A stretch of DNA of 64,000 nt from an uncultured Erythrobacter sp. (GTDB taxonomy: Bacteria; Pseudomonadota; Alphaproteobacteria; Sphingomonadales; Sphingomonadaceae), in NCBI GenBank assembly GCA_947501215.1, contig CANMUS010000003.1, forward strand, positions 372,001 through 436,000, read 5' to 3'. The translations under genes were made by a program, and so were the position numbers. The first letter of the stretch is position 1. Every line of letters starts with the position of its first letter. Shown here one piece after another: positions 18,503-28,103 of this stretch. The notes under the pieces are model-generated. The model saw only the letters and a program-made list of their open reading frames with translations. It did no database searches and was not told where the DNA came from.

Positions 18503-19153
18503 TTAGCGCGTGGCGTTGTAGCGCAGCTGGTCCTGCGACAACTGGAAGCCGACCAGCAGCTCGAACGTCGCCCGCTGGACGGCCGCACGCACCGCCGGAT
18601 CGGCCAGCGGGTCGAGCGCGGCGTCGGGATCGCCGGCCTTGCGCTTGCGGGTGATCTGCTCGCGGATATCGGCGGGCAGCGAAGCATCGGCACGGTTCAC
18701 ATAGGCACCCGCCGTGGCGCTGGCCTGCGCGCGCTCTTGCCCATCTGCAAATTGAAGCGTGACCTGTCCGACCCGTTTGGTAACCACCTGCGAACCGCCG
18801 CGCAGCACGGTGGAGAAGTAGGGCAGCGTCACGGTGCGCGCCCCGCGCGTATCGGCGCGGCGGGCTAGCACGTCGAAGGTCGCCTGCGTATAGACTCGCT
18901 CCGCACCCTCGTCGCAGGTGGAGCGCAGATTGGTGATCGCCGCCGTCACGTCGAGATCGGCCAGCGTAGTCGAACCTGGGGCGCGGAACGTAGTGATATC
19001 GCCGGTGTAATCGGGAATGCCGACTGCCGGGCAGGCGGTGCGGACCGCCTGGATACCGACGCCTTCGTTGATCACCAGTTCGCCTTCGCGGCTGCATCCG
19101 GCGAGCGCCAGTCCGACTGCGAGCACGGAGAGGAGGCGATTGCGGCTGGTCAT
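18503..19153 (-). CDS. Predicted lipoprotein, conserved sphingomonad type
   Basis: 216 residues. A lipoprotein signal peptide (MTSRNRLLSVLAVGLALAGC) gives Cys20 as the acylation site. The mature part has a further Cys pair (TACPAVG and STCDEG) that may form a disulfide, and a hydrophilic C-terminal region with DIREQITRKRKAGDPDAAL. I do not recognise a named family. It is a single gene, 45 bases downstream of argS's start on the same strand and divergent from ispH; the short gap makes read-through into argS plausible. Confidence 0.75.
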   Translation of the reverse strand: MTSRNRLLSVLAVGLALAGCSREGELVINEGVGIQAVRTACPAVGIPDYTGDITTFRAPGSTTLADLDVTAAITNLRSTCDEGAERVYTQATFDVLARRADTRGARTVTLPYFSTVLRGGSQVVTKRVGQVTLQFADGQERAQASATAGAYVNRADASLPADIREQITRKRKAGDPDAALDPLADPAVRAAVQRATFELLVGFQLSQDQLRYNATR

Positions 19154-19251
19154 GCGGCTTGTATTCCCTTGTCGAAATTCGAACTCGGCCCGCCATGCGG
19201 GACGCGAGGACGCCCTAGCTTGCGTGCGGCGAAAGCGCTAGAGGGCAGCAC

Positions 19252-20235
19252 ATGAACGCCCCCTTTCAATCCACCGATGCGGCAGCAAGCAGCGATCCGC
19301 GCCTGCCGCTCCAGCTCCTGATCGCCGCCCCGCGCGGCTTTTGCGCCGGAGTCGATCGCGCCATCGAAATCGTCGAGCGCGCGCTCGAGAAATACGGCGC
19401 GCCGGTCTATGTCCGGCACGAGATCGTCCACAATCGCTATGTCGTCGAAAGCCTCAAGGCAAAGGGCGCGATCTTCGTCGAGGAACTGGACGAAGTACCG
19501 ACCGATGCTCCGGTCGTCTTCAGCGCACATGGCGTGCCGAAATCGGTGCCTGCAGAGGCCGAGCGGCGGAACATGATGTATGTCGATGCGACCTGCCCGC
19601 TGGTGAGCAAGGTGCACCGGCAGGCCGAACGCCAGATCGAAAAGGGCCAGCACATCCTCTTCATCGGCCACGAGGGCCATCCCGAAGTCATCGGCACGAT
19701 GGGCCAGGTGCCCGAAGGCCAGATCACGCTGGTCGAGACGGTCGAGGACGTCGCGAAACTTCCATTCACGCGCGACGACAAACTTTCTTTCCTGACTCAG
19801 ACGACCCTGTCGGTCGATGACACGCGCGAACTGGTGGAAGCATTGCGGGAACGCTATCCGCAGATCGTCGGACCCAAGGCGGAAGACATTTGTTACGCCA
19901 CCAGCAACCGGCAGGCGGCGGTCAAGAAGATCGCCCCGGCCAGCGATCTCGTGCTGGTCATCGGAGCCCCGAATTCCTCGAATTCCTTGCGGCTCGTTGA
20001 AGTGTCCGAAAGGCTCGGCACGGACGCGCGGTTGATCCAGCGTGCGGACGAGATCGACCCCAGCTGGCTGGAAGGTGTCGGCACGCTCGGCCTGACCGCA
20101 GGAGCCTCGGCTCCCGAGAAGCTGGTTCGCGAAGTCGTCGACCGGCTGTCCGAATGGCGCGCCGTGAGCGAAGAAACTATCATGGCCGCCGAAGAGAACA
20201 TGATCTTCAAGCTGCCACGCCAGCTGACCGACTAG
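19252..20235 (+). CDS. ispH: 4-hydroxy-3-methylbut-2-enyl diphosphate reductase IspH
   Basis: 327 residues. IspH is the last enzyme of the MEP pathway, reducing HMBPP to IPP and DMAPP with an iron-sulfur cluster. The three cluster cysteines are C31 (APRGFCAGV), C115 (DATCPLVSK) and C214 ([11 protein letters not shown]). The substrate-binding residues in [14 protein letters not shown] and GHEGHPEV are present. There is no signal peptide. The thrB start codon follows the TAG stop with no gap, so the two are translated as a unit. Confidence 0.96.
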   Translation: MNAPFQSTDAAASSDPRLPLQLLIAAPRGFCAGVDRAIEIVERALEKYGAPVYVRHEIVHNRYVVESLKAKGAIFVEELDEVPTDAPVVFSAHGVPKSVPAEAERRNMMYVDATCPLVSKVHRQAERQIEKGQHILFIGHEGHPEVIGTMGQVPEGQITLVETVEDVAKLPFTRDDKLSFLTQTTLSVDDTRELVEALRERYPQIVGPKAEDICYATSNRQAAVKKIAPASDLVLVIGAPNSSNSLRLVEVSERLGTDARLIQRADEIDPSWLEGVGTLGLTAGASAPEKLVREVVDRLSEWRAVSEETIMAAEENMIFKLPRQLTD

Positions 20236-21210
20236 GTGGCCGTCTACACCCACCTCGGCGCAGAGGATCTGGCTGGGCTGATCGCGGCTTACGATGTCGG
20301 CGAGCTGGTCTCGGCCAAGGGGATCGCCGAGGGCGTGTCGAACTCGAACTGGCTGATCGAGACGACTGGCGCGGATGGCACCGGCGCTCGCTTCATCCTG
20401 ACGATGTATGAATATCGCATCGATACCGCGCAGTTGCCCTTCTATCTCGGCCTGCTCGATCATCTTTCGGCCAAGGATTGCCCCGTTCCGCGCACCATCC
20501 ACGACCGGACTGGCGCAGCCTATCGCAAGATCGGAGACAAGGCGGTGGCGCTGATCGAATTCCTGCCCGGCGTCTCGGTCGACCGCCCGACACCGGCGCA
20601 AGCCGAGGCGGTGGGAGCGGCTTTGGCGCGATTGCACGGTGCGGTCGGAGACTTCGACAAGTCGCTGACGCAGGCCATGGGCTTGGCAGAATGGCGGCGG
20701 TTATTGGAGGACTGTGGCAAGGAGGGGCTGGCGGGGATCGATCCTGCACTGCCCGACCTGGCCTTTTCGGAGCTGGACTACCTCGATGCCCATTGGCCCG
20801 AGGGGCTGCCGCGAGACGTCGTCCACTGCGACCTGTTTCCCGACAACGTCCTGATGTTGGACGACCGGGTCAGCGGCCTTATCGACTTCTATTTCGCAGC
20901 CGAGGATTTCCTCGCCTACGATCTCGCCGTGACCCATGCAGCCTGGTCCTTCGAAGACCGAGGCAAACGTTTCCGCCCGAAAATCAGCGATGCGCTGCTC
21001 GCAGGCTACGCGACCGGGCGGAGATTGTCGGACGCCGAGAGAGCGGTGCTTCCCGTGCTGGCGCGAGGGGCCTGCATGCGCTTTGTTTCGTCGCGCGCCT
21101 ACGACTGGGTGAACACCCCCGCCGACGCGCTCGTGGTGCGCAAGGACCCGATGGATTTCGCCGCGCGACTGGATTTTTACCGCGAGCATGGCACAGCGCT
21201 CTTCGCATGA
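20236..21210 (+). CDS. thrB: Homoserine kinase ThrB, aminoglycoside-phosphotransferase fold
   Basis: 324 residues, starting with GTG directly after the ispH stop. This is the APH-fold type of homoserine kinase found in alphaproteobacteria, not the GHMP type of E. coli. It makes O-phosphohomoserine for threonine synthesis. Diagnostic parts are the N-terminal [24 protein letters not shown], the catalytic loop [10 protein letters not shown] (H197, D199) and the metal-binding LIDFYFA (D217). The 3' end shares four bases (ATGA) with rnhA. The ispH-thrB-rnhA order is common in this lineage. Confidence 0.92.
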   Translation: MAVYTHLGAEDLAGLIAAYDVGELVSAKGIAEGVSNSNWLIETTGADGTGARFILTMYEYRIDTAQLPFYLGLLDHLSAKDCPVPRTIHDRTGAAYRKIGDKAVALIEFLPGVSVDRPTPAQAEAVGAALARLHGAVGDFDKSLTQAMGLAEWRRLLEDCGKEGLAGIDPALPDLAFSELDYLDAHWPEGLPRDVVHCDLFPDNVLMLDDRVSGLIDFYFAAEDFLAYDLAVTHAAWSFEDRGKRFRPKISDALLAGYATGRRLSDAERAVLPVLARGACMRFVSSRAYDWVNTPADALVVRKDPMDFAARLDFYREHGTALFA

Positions 21211-21653
21211 AGAAAGTCGAGATATTCACCGATGGCTCCTGCAAGGGCAATCCCGGCCCCGGCGGCTGGGGCGCGCTGCTGCGCATGGGTCGTCATGAGA
21301 AGGAACTGTCCGGCGGCGAGCCGGAGACGACCAACAATCGCATGGAAATGACCGCCGCGATCCGCGCGCTGTCCGCGCTGATCGAGCCGTGCGAGGTCGA
21401 GCTCTATACCGACAGCAAGTACCTGATCGATGGCATCACCAAATGGGTGCACGGCTGGAAGAAGCGCGGCTGGGTCAATGCCAGCAAGAAGCCGGTCCGC
21501 AATGCCGAGCTATGGCACGATCTGATCGAGCTTACCGCGCGTCACACCGTACACTGGCATTGGGTCAAGGGGCATAGCGGCCACCCGGAGAATGAACGGG
21601 TGGATCAGCTCGCCAGCGACGCGGCCGATGCCATCGCCGCTGGCGCAGCCTGA
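21207..21653 (+). CDS. rnhA: Ribonuclease HI
   Basis: 148 residues. RNase HI cuts the RNA strand of RNA-DNA hybrids. All active-site residues are present: D9 ([16 protein letters not shown]), E47 (NNRMEMTA), D69 (YTDSKYLI), H123 ([11 protein letters not shown]) and D133 (RVDQLA). The basic handle [10 protein letters not shown] is also there, as in the E. coli enzyme. The ATG at 21207 overlaps the thrB stop; the frame is open far upstream inside thrB, but that is antisense-like noise. The gene ends 6 bases before the convergent DUF1508 gene. Confidence 0.96.
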   Translation: MKKVEIFTDGSCKGNPGPGGWGALLRMGRHEKELSGGEPETTNNRMEMTAAIRALSALIEPCEVELYTDSKYLIDGITKWVHGWKKRGWVNASKKPVRNAELWHDLIELTARHTVHWHWVKGHSGHPENERVDQLASDAADAIAAGAA

Positions 21654-21659
21654 CACAGC

Positions 21660-21836
21660 TTAACTGTTGTCCATCACCTCGGCACCGGGGCCGTTCTTCT
21701 TGATCGAATCGATCGCGTTCTGTGCGCTGGCCTTGGAGCTGTAGCCCTCTGTCGAGAACATCGTTTCCGAATTGTATTTGAAGCGCACGCGATACTCGCC
21801 TGCCTTGTCCTTATAGATTTCGAAATGATGAGCCAT
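21660..21836 (-). CDS. Small YegP/DUF1508 protein
   Basis: 58 residues, a single DUF1508 unit (HFEIYKDKAGEYRVRFKYN, then SSKASAQNAIDSIKKN). Members are small cytoplasmic alpha/beta proteins, often duplicated in tandem (E. coli YegP has two units); this one has just one. The function is unknown. The ATG at 21836 gives the standard MAHHFEIYKD N-terminus, although the frame is open further upstream. It starts 65 bases after the oxidoreductase gene on the same strand. Confidence 0.85.
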   Translation of the reverse strand: MAHHFEIYKDKAGEYRVRFKYNSETMFSTEGYSSKASAQNAIDSIKKNGPGAEVMDNS

Positions 21837-21901
21837 GGATCGCGTCTCCCTTTTTGCGATTGGATTCGGCACCGCGAACTTAACAAATGTTGACCGCCTG
21901 G

Positions 21902-22999
21902 CTACCCGAAGCGTGACGCCAGGTATGGCGACGGATCGATCCCTACTGTCAGATCGTCGCCGGATGCGCCGGTGAGCAATTGCGCCGCGAGGCGCGCAGC
22001 TGCGGGCGAGGTCTGGATTCCGAAGCCGCCCTGGCCCGCGAACCAGCCCAAGCCTTCGACATCGGGATCCCAACCGTAAACCGGTCGCCGGTCGGGCGCG
22101 AAGCTGCGCAATCCGGCCCATTTGCGCTCGACCGCTTCGACCTGCCAGTCCACCACGCTTTCGAACCGATCAATCGCCTGAGCAACGGCCAGCTCTTCGG
22201 GAGCGGCATCGCAAGGCTCGCTCGGTTCTTCGTCATGCGGGCTCAGCCAGACCCGGCCCGATTCGGGCTTGAAATAGAAACCACCACCGATGTCGAGCAC
22301 GAGCGGGAGATCGGGCGCGACCTGCGGCGCGACCCGTAGCTGCACGACCGTGCGCCGCAGCGGCTGGATCCCGACCGGGCGCGCGCCTGCAAGTTGCGCG
22401 AACTCGTCCGCCCAAGCGCCGGCTGCGTTTATGATCGTCCCGGCAGTCCAGCTTTCGCCTGCTGCGCTGATCAACGTCCACTGGCCATCCCGGCGGGACG
22501 CGTCGACGATCCGGGCGCGACAGACAAGCTCGACGCTTCCGCGCTTCGCCTTTCCCAAATAGTGATGATGCAGCGCGCCAACGTCGATGTCGGCACAGGC
22601 AGGCTCCCAGATCGCGCGGGTCCAGTCCGGGCGCAGGCCGGGCAGCCGCTGTTCCAACGCTTGCCGGTCGAGCTGCTGTATCGTCACACCTGTCCCCTCG
22701 AAACGCTGTTCGAAGCGGTCGATGGCATGCGTATCGCTAGTGCGCCCGATATAGAGCGCACCGCGCTGCGTCAGAAAGCCGCCCTCGCGCAAATATCGTC
22801 CCGACGCGAGGGTGAGCGGGACGATGTCCGGCCCGCCATAGCATTCCTCCCAGAACGCAGCCGAGCGGCCGGTCGAATGGTATCCCGGCCGATCCTCCGC
22901 CTCGAGCAGCAAGACGGTCGCTCCGGTAGCGGAGAGTTCGGCGGCGAGGCTGGCCCCGGCGATCCCGGCGCCGACGATGGCGAAATCGAAAGTGTTCAC
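21902..22999 (-). CDS. FAD-dependent amine/amino-acid oxidoreductase (DAO family)
   Basis: 365 residues. The N-terminal dinucleotide-binding motif is FAIVGAGIAGASLAAEL followed by the acidic residue in LLLEAEDRPGYHSTGRSAA. The C-terminal part has KWAGLRSFAPDRRPVYGWDP and GWFAGQGGFGIQTSPAAARL, the FAD-contacting segment of the DadA/glycine-oxidase group. The HSTGRSAA stretch and overall layout resemble D-arginine dehydrogenase-like enzymes, but the substrate is inferred, not shown. It is cytoplasmic (no signal peptide). Its start overlaps the upstream hydrolase stop by four bases. Confidence 0.85.
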   Translation of the reverse strand: MNTFDFAIVGAGIAGASLAAELSATGATVLLLEAEDRPGYHSTGRSAAFWEECYGGPDIVPLTLASGRYLREGGFLTQRGALYIGRTSDTHAIDRFEQRFEGTGVTIQQLDRQALEQRLPGLRPDWTRAIWEPACADIDVGALHHHYLGKAKRGSVELVCRARIVDASRRDGQWTLISAAGESWTAGTIINAAGAWADEFAQLAGARPVGIQPLRRTVVQLRVAPQVAPDLPLVLDIGGGFYFKPESGRVWLSPHDEEPSEPCDAAPEELAVAQAIDRFESVVDWQVEAVERKWAGLRSFAPDRRPVYGWDPDVEGLGWFAGQGGFGIQTSPAAARLAAQLLTGASGDDLTVGIDPSPYLASRFG

Positions 23000-23946
23000 G
23001 ATGTTTGCGGTGCGACCCTGTCCAGAAATTCCTCGATCGCATTCATCGCGCGGTCCCGCACGTCATCGGTCTCGCGCAGAATCTCGTGATGTGCTTCCGG
23101 GCCGAATGCGATCAGTTCGCCCTTCGACAAGCGCTCGCTCGCCCGAACGGCGGCGGGATGGCTGACGAGCTTGTCGTTGGATGTCGACACTATCAGCACC
23201 GGAACCTCCACGGCTTCCATTGCGCCCGTCCGTTCCAGCACCCGGCTCGAGGCATAGGCCCGCTCGACCCAGCCCCAGCTGCCCGGTCCCATCACCAGTT
23301 CGGGCCGCTGCTCGCGCCACCACAGTTCGTCGGCATAGCGTTGGGCGTCGTGGCTTAGCAGGTCGCGCCGCCGCGCAGGAATTTCCCCCGGCTTCTCGCT
23401 CCATTTCCATGCAGGGCGCGTGGGTTTGCCCAGCAACGTCATCAATTTCGCGACTGCCTGCAGCATGGGCAGCGGAAGCGGCGGCCCCGCCATGCTGAGC
23501 ATCGGCGCGCTCAGGACTACGGCATCCGGTTCGACAGCCTGCTCGACCAGGGCACGCATGACGAGATGCCCACCCATCGAGTGGCCTGCGAGGACATGGG
23601 GTCCGGGGGTTTCCGCTTCCCATGCGGTCCAGAGAGCCGCCAGATCGGCCACCCAGTCGCCGAAATCGTCGATATGTCCGGTGACGTCGTCGTCGCCCAA
23701 CCGACCCGACCCGGCCTGACCGCGCCAGTCCGCTGCCGTCACGCGCCAGCCGGCCCGGTGCCATTCCTCCAGCGTCTCGAGATATTTTTCATAGAAGTCG
23801 CCGCGCCCGGGAAGGAACAGGATCGAACCGCGCGCGGGCTTTGCGCCCGGCCAGTCGATCCGGCGCAGGGCATGTCCATCGGGTGCAGTCCAGCGGGTCT
23901 CGCTGGCATCTGCAGGAATGGAGCGGCGGTCGATCGCCGGGGTCAT
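22996..23946 (-). CDS. Alpha/beta hydrolase, lysophospholipase-like
   Basis: 316 residues from ATG 23946. The nucleophile elbow is GHSMGGH (S123); LFLPGRGDFYEKY is the oxyanion-side loop, VPVLIVSTSNDKLV carries the acid Asp and GPEAHHEIL the catalytic His. The arrangement matches the PldB-like serine hydrolases (monoacylglycerol lipase or lysophospholipase). The substrate is uncertain. The longer open frame upstream runs antisense through cpaA and is not credible. It is divergent from the pilus operon with 93 bases between starts, and overlaps the oxidoreductase gene by four bases. Confidence 0.82.
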   Translation of the reverse strand: MTPAIDRRSIPADASETRWTAPDGHALRRIDWPGAKPARGSILFLPGRGDFYEKYLETLEEWHRAGWRVTAADWRGQAGSGRLGDDDVTGHIDDFGDWVADLAALWTAWEAETPGPHVLAGHSMGGHLVMRALVEQAVEPDAVVLSAPMLSMAGPPLPLPMLQAVAKLMTLLGKPTRPAWKWSEKPGEIPARRRDLLSHDAQRYADELWWREQRPELVMGPGSWGWVERAYASSRVLERTGAMEAVEVPVLIVSTSNDKLVSHPAAVRASERLSKGELIAFGPEAHHEILRETDDVRDRAMNAIEEFLDRVAPQTS

Positions 23947-24039
23947 GGCCGTATCCGAGATATGCGGGTCCTCGCTATGGTTACTGTTTGGTAAGTCATG
24001 ATCTGTACCACCGGCACCGAAAGGACTTTCGGGGACATC

Positions 24040-24531
24040 ATGGCCGGTATCGAAATCACCTACGTTTTGCTCGGCGGATTGGCAATCGCACTGCTCATTG
24101 CTGCGGTCACCGACCTCAAGAGCCGCACGATCGGCAACAAGCTCAATGCCGCAATCGCACTCGGCGCCCCGCTGTGGTGGTGGGCGAGCGGGCTGACGCT
24201 GTGGCCGGGTGTGGCATGGCAGATCGGCTTTGCCGCGCTGGTATTCGTAATTTGCACCGCAATCTTCGCTCTTCGCCAGATGGGCGGCGGCGACGTCAAG
24301 TTGCTGACCGTACTCGCGCTGTGGATTCCGCCGCTGCCGTTTCTCAAGCTGATCGTCATCATGGCCATCGTCGGCGGGGCGCTGACGATCGTTTTCGGCG
24401 CGGCGCACATCCTGCGTCGCAGCAAGGACCGCATCGCCATTCCTTACGGTCTGGCGATCGCCATCGCCGGTCTGTGGGTGCTCGGCACCGAGCAGTTGGG
24501 CCAGGTGCCTGCCGTTTCGGGAATGCTGTAA
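24040..24531 (+). CDS. cpaA: Prepilin peptidase CpaA/TadV
   Basis: 163 residues from ATG 24040; an in-frame ATG at 23998 would add 14 polar residues and is less likely. An aspartic membrane protease that cleaves the leader of Flp prepilins. The two catalytic Asp are D25 in AAVTDLKSRTIGN and D85 in MGGGDVKLL, in the spacing expected for A24A enzymes; about five hydrophobic segments are visible. It is the first gene of the Cpa/Tad operon. No Flp pilin gene lies on either side of it, although pilin is usually adjacent. Confidence 0.92.
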   Translation: MAGIEITYVLLGGLAIALLIAAVTDLKSRTIGNKLNAAIALGAPLWWWASGLTLWPGVAWQIGFAALVFVICTAIFALRQMGGGDVKLLTVLALWIPPLPFLKLIVIMAIVGGALTIVFGAAHILRRSKDRIAIPYGLAIAIAGLWVLGTEQLGQVPAVSGML

Positions 24532-24625
24532 AAACCCGATCTTAACCAATTCGCCCGTAAGCGAAGAAACCATACCTGCCCGCACCAACATTTTCACGCG
24601 GGCCATACGAGGGGGCTAGATAGCC

Positions 24626-25780
24626 ATGGACAGGAAGAAGCTGGTTCTGCTGGTAGGCGCACTGATCGTTGCGATCGGTACCGCACTGGTTGCTCGGAGC
24701 ATGTTTGCAGGTGCCTCGGCACCGCAGGCAGAGGCCGCGCAGGTGGAAGCACAGGGACCCAAGGTTCTCGTCGCGCAGCGTGCGCTGCCGGTGGGCACGA
24801 TCATCACCGCTGACGCAATCAACTTCCAGCTGTGGCCGGAAGAGCTGGTGCAGAACGCCTACTTCCTCGATGGCGAAGCGGATATGTCCAAGCTGCTGGG
24901 CACGGTGGTCCGCCACCCGATTACGGCAGGCGAACCGGTGACCCAGGGTGCGCTCGTCGCGCCGGGCGATCGCGGCTTCCTTGCTGCAGCCCTCGCCCCC
25001 GGCATGCGTGCTATCACCGTCCCGGTGTCGGCCCAATCGGGCGTGGCCGGCTTCGTCTTCCCGGGCGACCGGGTGGACATGGTCCTGACCCAGACGATCA
25101 AGGGCGACGAGGACACGGAAATGCGTGCTTCGGAAACCATACTTCGTAACCTTCGTGTTCTCGCCACCGACCAGTCGACCGTGTCCGAAAAGGCCGAAGA
25201 CGGGTCCACCATCGTCAAGCCTTTCCGCGCCGTTACGCTGGAAGTGACGCCGGTAATCGCCGAAAAGATCGCTGTGGCGCAGACCATCGGTACGCTCAGC
25301 CTGTCGCTGCGTTCGCTTGCCGACAACCAGAGCGAGCTCGAGATGGCGCTGGCCAAGGGCGATGTGACCATCCCGGACGACGCTACGCCGGAAGAAGAAG
25401 AAAAGCTGCTGCGCGAAGCCATGGCCCGTCCCGACGATGCCAAGGGCACCTTTGTGACCGGCGGCGACGTCTCGCGCTTCCAGCGCCGCAGCGTCCGCCC
25501 GGTCGGATCGTCCAACAAGGGCGGCGGCGGCGGCACCGCGGACTTCAACCCGGCCGATCTCTTCGGCGGACGCGAAGTCAAGCATACCGGCCCGACCGTC
25601 AGCGTGACGCGCGGCAAGGACACCGAAGTCGTGCCGATCGGCAAGAACGGTTCGGTCACCACGCCCGCCATGCGCGAGGCCTCCGTCTTCGAGAAGATGA
25701 TGGAGACCGCCATCAAGGCACAGGCGGGCACCGCTGGCCAAGGCATGCCGGCGCCGACCAATTCGGAGCCAGTTCGATGA
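24626..25780 (+). CDS. cpaB: Flp pilus assembly protein CpaB/RcpC
   Basis: 384 residues. An N-terminal membrane helix (KLVLLVGALIVAIGTALVA) leads into a periplasmic SAF domain (VLVAQRALPVGTIITADAI) and the RcpC domain (AITVPVSAQSGVAGFVFPGDRVDMVLT), which is diagnostic. The C-terminal 100 residues are low-complexity Gly/Lys-rich and probably disordered. CpaB stabilises the secretin and may bind peptidoglycan. The ribosome site GAGGGGG (24609-24615) precedes ATG 24626. The 95 bases after cpaA hold no gene. Confidence 0.93.
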   Translation: MDRKKLVLLVGALIVAIGTALVARSMFAGASAPQAEAAQVEAQGPKVLVAQRALPVGTIITADAINFQLWPEELVQNAYFLDGEADMSKLLGTVVRHPITAGEPVTQGALVAPGDRGFLAAALAPGMRAITVPVSAQSGVAGFVFPGDRVDMVLTQTIKGDEDTEMRASETILRNLRVLATDQSTVSEKAEDGSTIVKPFRAVTLEVTPVIAEKIAVAQTIGTLSLSLRSLADNQSELEMALAKGDVTIPDDATPEEEEKLLREAMARPDDAKGTFVTGGDVSRFQRRSVRPVGSSNKGGGGGTADFNPADLFGGREVKHTGPTVSVTRGKDTEVVPIGKNGSVTTPAMREASVFEKMMETAIKAQAGTAGQGMPAPTNSEPVR

Positions 25781-25824
25781 TCGGCCGCGATACCAAGACA
25801 GGAAGCCATTCAGGGGGCAATTCC

Positions 25825-27438
25825 ATGAAACGTCGTCTCACTACCAAAGTGCTGCTCGCCAGCCTGGCGCTCGCGCCCTTGGCCAGCATCCCGGCCAATG
25901 TCGCCACCGCCCAGTCGGTCGCACGGCCCAGCTCGGAAATCGTACTGTCGATCGGTCGCGGTGAACTCGTGACCGTCCCGGGTGCCATGGCCAACGTGTT
26001 CGTCGCCGACGACAGTGTCGCCGATGTGCAGGTCAAGTCGACCCGCCAGCTTTATGTCTTCGGCAAAGCCGGCGGCGAGACCACGGTCTACGCCAGCAAC
26101 TCGGCCGGCGACATCGTCTGGTCCGCCAACGTCCGCGTCGGTTCGAACATCTCGAGCATCGACCAGATGCTGGCGCTCGCCATGCCGGCCGCGAAGGTCA
26201 ATGTCGCGACGATCGGCACGAACACCGTATTGCTGACGGGTACGGTCGGCGCGCCGGAAGATGCTGCCGAGGCCCAGCGCCTGGTCGAAGCCTTCCTCGG
26301 CGAAGAAGCCAACGTGATTAGTCGCCTCCGCACGGCAACACCTTTGCAGGTGAACTTGCAGGTAAAATTCGCCGAGGTCAGCCGCTCGCTGGTGCGCGAC
26401 ATCAAGGGCAACCTCACCACCCGCGACCAGTCCAACGGATTTGTATTCGGTGCACAGAGCAATAACGCGGGCAACATCGTCGGCAATCAGGCTACGGCAA
26501 ATACGGTTCCGCTCGATCCCTGCGCAGTTTACCAGTTTGCCTGCACCAGCGAACCGCGCCCATACGACTATATCAACCAGCGCTTCGTTACTCCGCAGAC
26601 CACGTTCGAAACCGTGCGTGGCAATGCGAACGGACTGCTCGCTCTTGGCGGCCGAGTTCTCGGGTTCGATCTTCTTGCAACGCTCAATCTGGGTGAGCAG
26701 ATCGGCCTTGTTACAACGCTATCGGAACCGAACCTGACAGCCCTTTCGGGCGAAACGGCCGAGTTTCTTGCAGGTGGCGAGTTCCCGATCCCGCAGAGCC
26801 AGGGCCTCGGTACCGTCACCGTCGAGTACAAGAACTACGGTGTCAGCCTGACCTACACGCCGACCGTGCTGGCCAATGGCCGTATCTCGATGCGCGTGCG
26901 TCCGGAAGTGTCGGAACTTTCCAGCCGCGGTGCGGTGACGCTGAACGGGTTCACCGTTCCCGCCCTCACCACCCGCCGTGCGGAAACGACTATCGAGCTC
27001 GGCTCCGGCCAGAGCTTCATGATCGCGGGCCTGATGCAGAACAGCTCGCAGAACGCCCTGGAGAAGACCCCGGGCTTGGCGGAGCTGCCGATCCTCGGCA
27101 ATCTGTTCCGCTCCAAGAGCTATCAGAAGGGCGAGACCGAGCTGGTCATCATCGTAACGCCGTATCTGGTGAAGCCGGTCAACGCGAGCGACATCGTGTT
27201 GCCGACCGATGGCTTCCGCGCTCCGGACGAGGTCGAAAGCATTCTCGGCTACATGGAAAACAACGGCGAGAGCGGCGCCAAGCGTCCGATGCCGACCATG
27301 CAGGAAACCACCGAGCCGGCCACGCCGGGTATCTCGCAGGCTCCAGCGAACGGCGCAGCAACCGCCAGCGCCGCACCGGTCCAGCCGCGCCGCGCCGAGG
27401 CCGATCCGGCCGCCAAGCCCGGCTTCAGCTTCGAGTGA
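25825..27438 (+). CDS. cpaC: Flp pilus secretin CpaC/RcpA
   Basis: 537 residues from ATG 25825. The outer-membrane channel of the pilus. The signal peptide is MKRRLTTKVLLASLALAPLA; the N domain (EIVLSIGRGELVTVPG) is the pilus-specific CpaC N-terminus, then a BON-like segment (NVATIGTNTVLLTGTVGAPEDA), and the secretin core with SEPNLTALSGETAEFLAGGEFPIP and the transmembrane segment ending VIIVTPYLVKPV. An ATG at 25777 overlaps the cpaB stop and is in frame, but AGGGGG at about 25813 and the signal peptide favour 25825. The Pro/Ala-rich tail after residue 490 is poorly conserved. Confidence 0.92.
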   Translation: MKRRLTTKVLLASLALAPLASIPANVATAQSVARPSSEIVLSIGRGELVTVPGAMANVFVADDSVADVQVKSTRQLYVFGKAGGETTVYASNSAGDIVWSANVRVGSNISSIDQMLALAMPAAKVNVATIGTNTVLLTGTVGAPEDAAEAQRLVEAFLGEEANVISRLRTATPLQVNLQVKFAEVSRSLVRDIKGNLTTRDQSNGFVFGAQSNNAGNIVGNQATANTVPLDPCAVYQFACTSEPRPYDYINQRFVTPQTTFETVRGNANGLLALGGRVLGFDLLATLNLGEQIGLVTTLSEPNLTALSGETAEFLAGGEFPIPQSQGLGTVTVEYKNYGVSLTYTPTVLANGRISMRVRPEVSELSSRGAVTLNGFTVPALTTRRAETTIELGSGQSFMIAGLMQNSSQNALEKTPGLAELPILGNLFRSKSYQKGETELVIIVTPYLVKPVNASDIVLPTDGFRAPDEVESILGYMENNGESGAKRPMPTMQETTEPATPGISQAPANGAATASAAPVQPRRAEADPAAKPGFSFE

Positions 27439-27452
27439 GAAGGAACATAGCG

Positions 27453-28100
27453 ATGCGTAACATCATGAACCGCAAGACGACCTCCGCCATGGCCCTCTCG
27501 CTCGCGCTCGGCCTGGGTGCCTGCGTCGGCGGGGTGCCGACCAACGATACGCTCTATTCGACCAAGCAAGCGGTCGTGGAGCGCACGCACTACACCTTCG
27601 ACGTCCAGACCAATGGCGATAGCCTGCCGGTCAGTGAACAGCAGCGCCTGCTTGCCTGGTTCGACTCGATGGACCTGCGTTACGGCGACAAGATCGCGGT
27701 CGAAGATCCCGGTTATGGAGAAGGCGTGCGCGATAGCGTGGCGCAGCTGGCCGGCCGCTACGGCTTGCTGCTGACGGACGGTGCCCCGCCGACCGAGGGC
27801 TATATCTCGCCGGGCCAGGCGCGCGTCGTTATCTCGCGCACGCTCGCCAGTGTTCCGGGCTGCCCGGACTGGTCGGCCAAGAGCGACGCCAATTACAACA
27901 ACGCCACCTATCCGAATTACGGCTGCGCCACCAATGCCAACATGGCTGCGATGGTCGCCAATCCGGAGGACCTCGTCACCGGCCAGGTGGGCACGGGCGA
28001 AACCGTTATCCTGAGCTCCAACAAAGCCATCGACAGCTATCGCAACCAGGAGCCGACCGGCGCTGGCGGCCTTGCTGAAGTCGGCACCACAGAGGACTGA
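27453..28100 (+). CDS. cpaD: Pilus assembly lipoprotein CpaD
   Basis: 215 residues from ATG 27453, which has AAGGA 8 bases upstream; a GTG at 27435 overlaps cpaC and is less likely. The lipobox LGLGAC indicates an outer-membrane lipoprotein. CpaD-family motifs include ERTHYTFDVQT, LLAWFDSM, VVISRTLASVPGCPDWS and NYGCATNANMAAMVANPEDL; the two C-terminal Cys probably form a disulfide. It is thought to help secretin assembly. It lies between cpaC and cpaE with 3 bases to cpaE. Confidence 0.93.
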   Translation: MRNIMNRKTTSAMALSLALGLGACVGGVPTNDTLYSTKQAVVERTHYTFDVQTNGDSLPVSEQQRLLAWFDSMDLRYGDKIAVEDPGYGEGVRDSVAQLAGRYGLLLTDGAPPTEGYISPGQARVVISRTLASVPGCPDWSAKSDANYNNATYPNYGCATNANMAAMVANPEDLVTGQVGTGETVILSSNKAIDSYRNQEPTGAGGLAEVGTTED

Positions 28101-28103
28101 TCC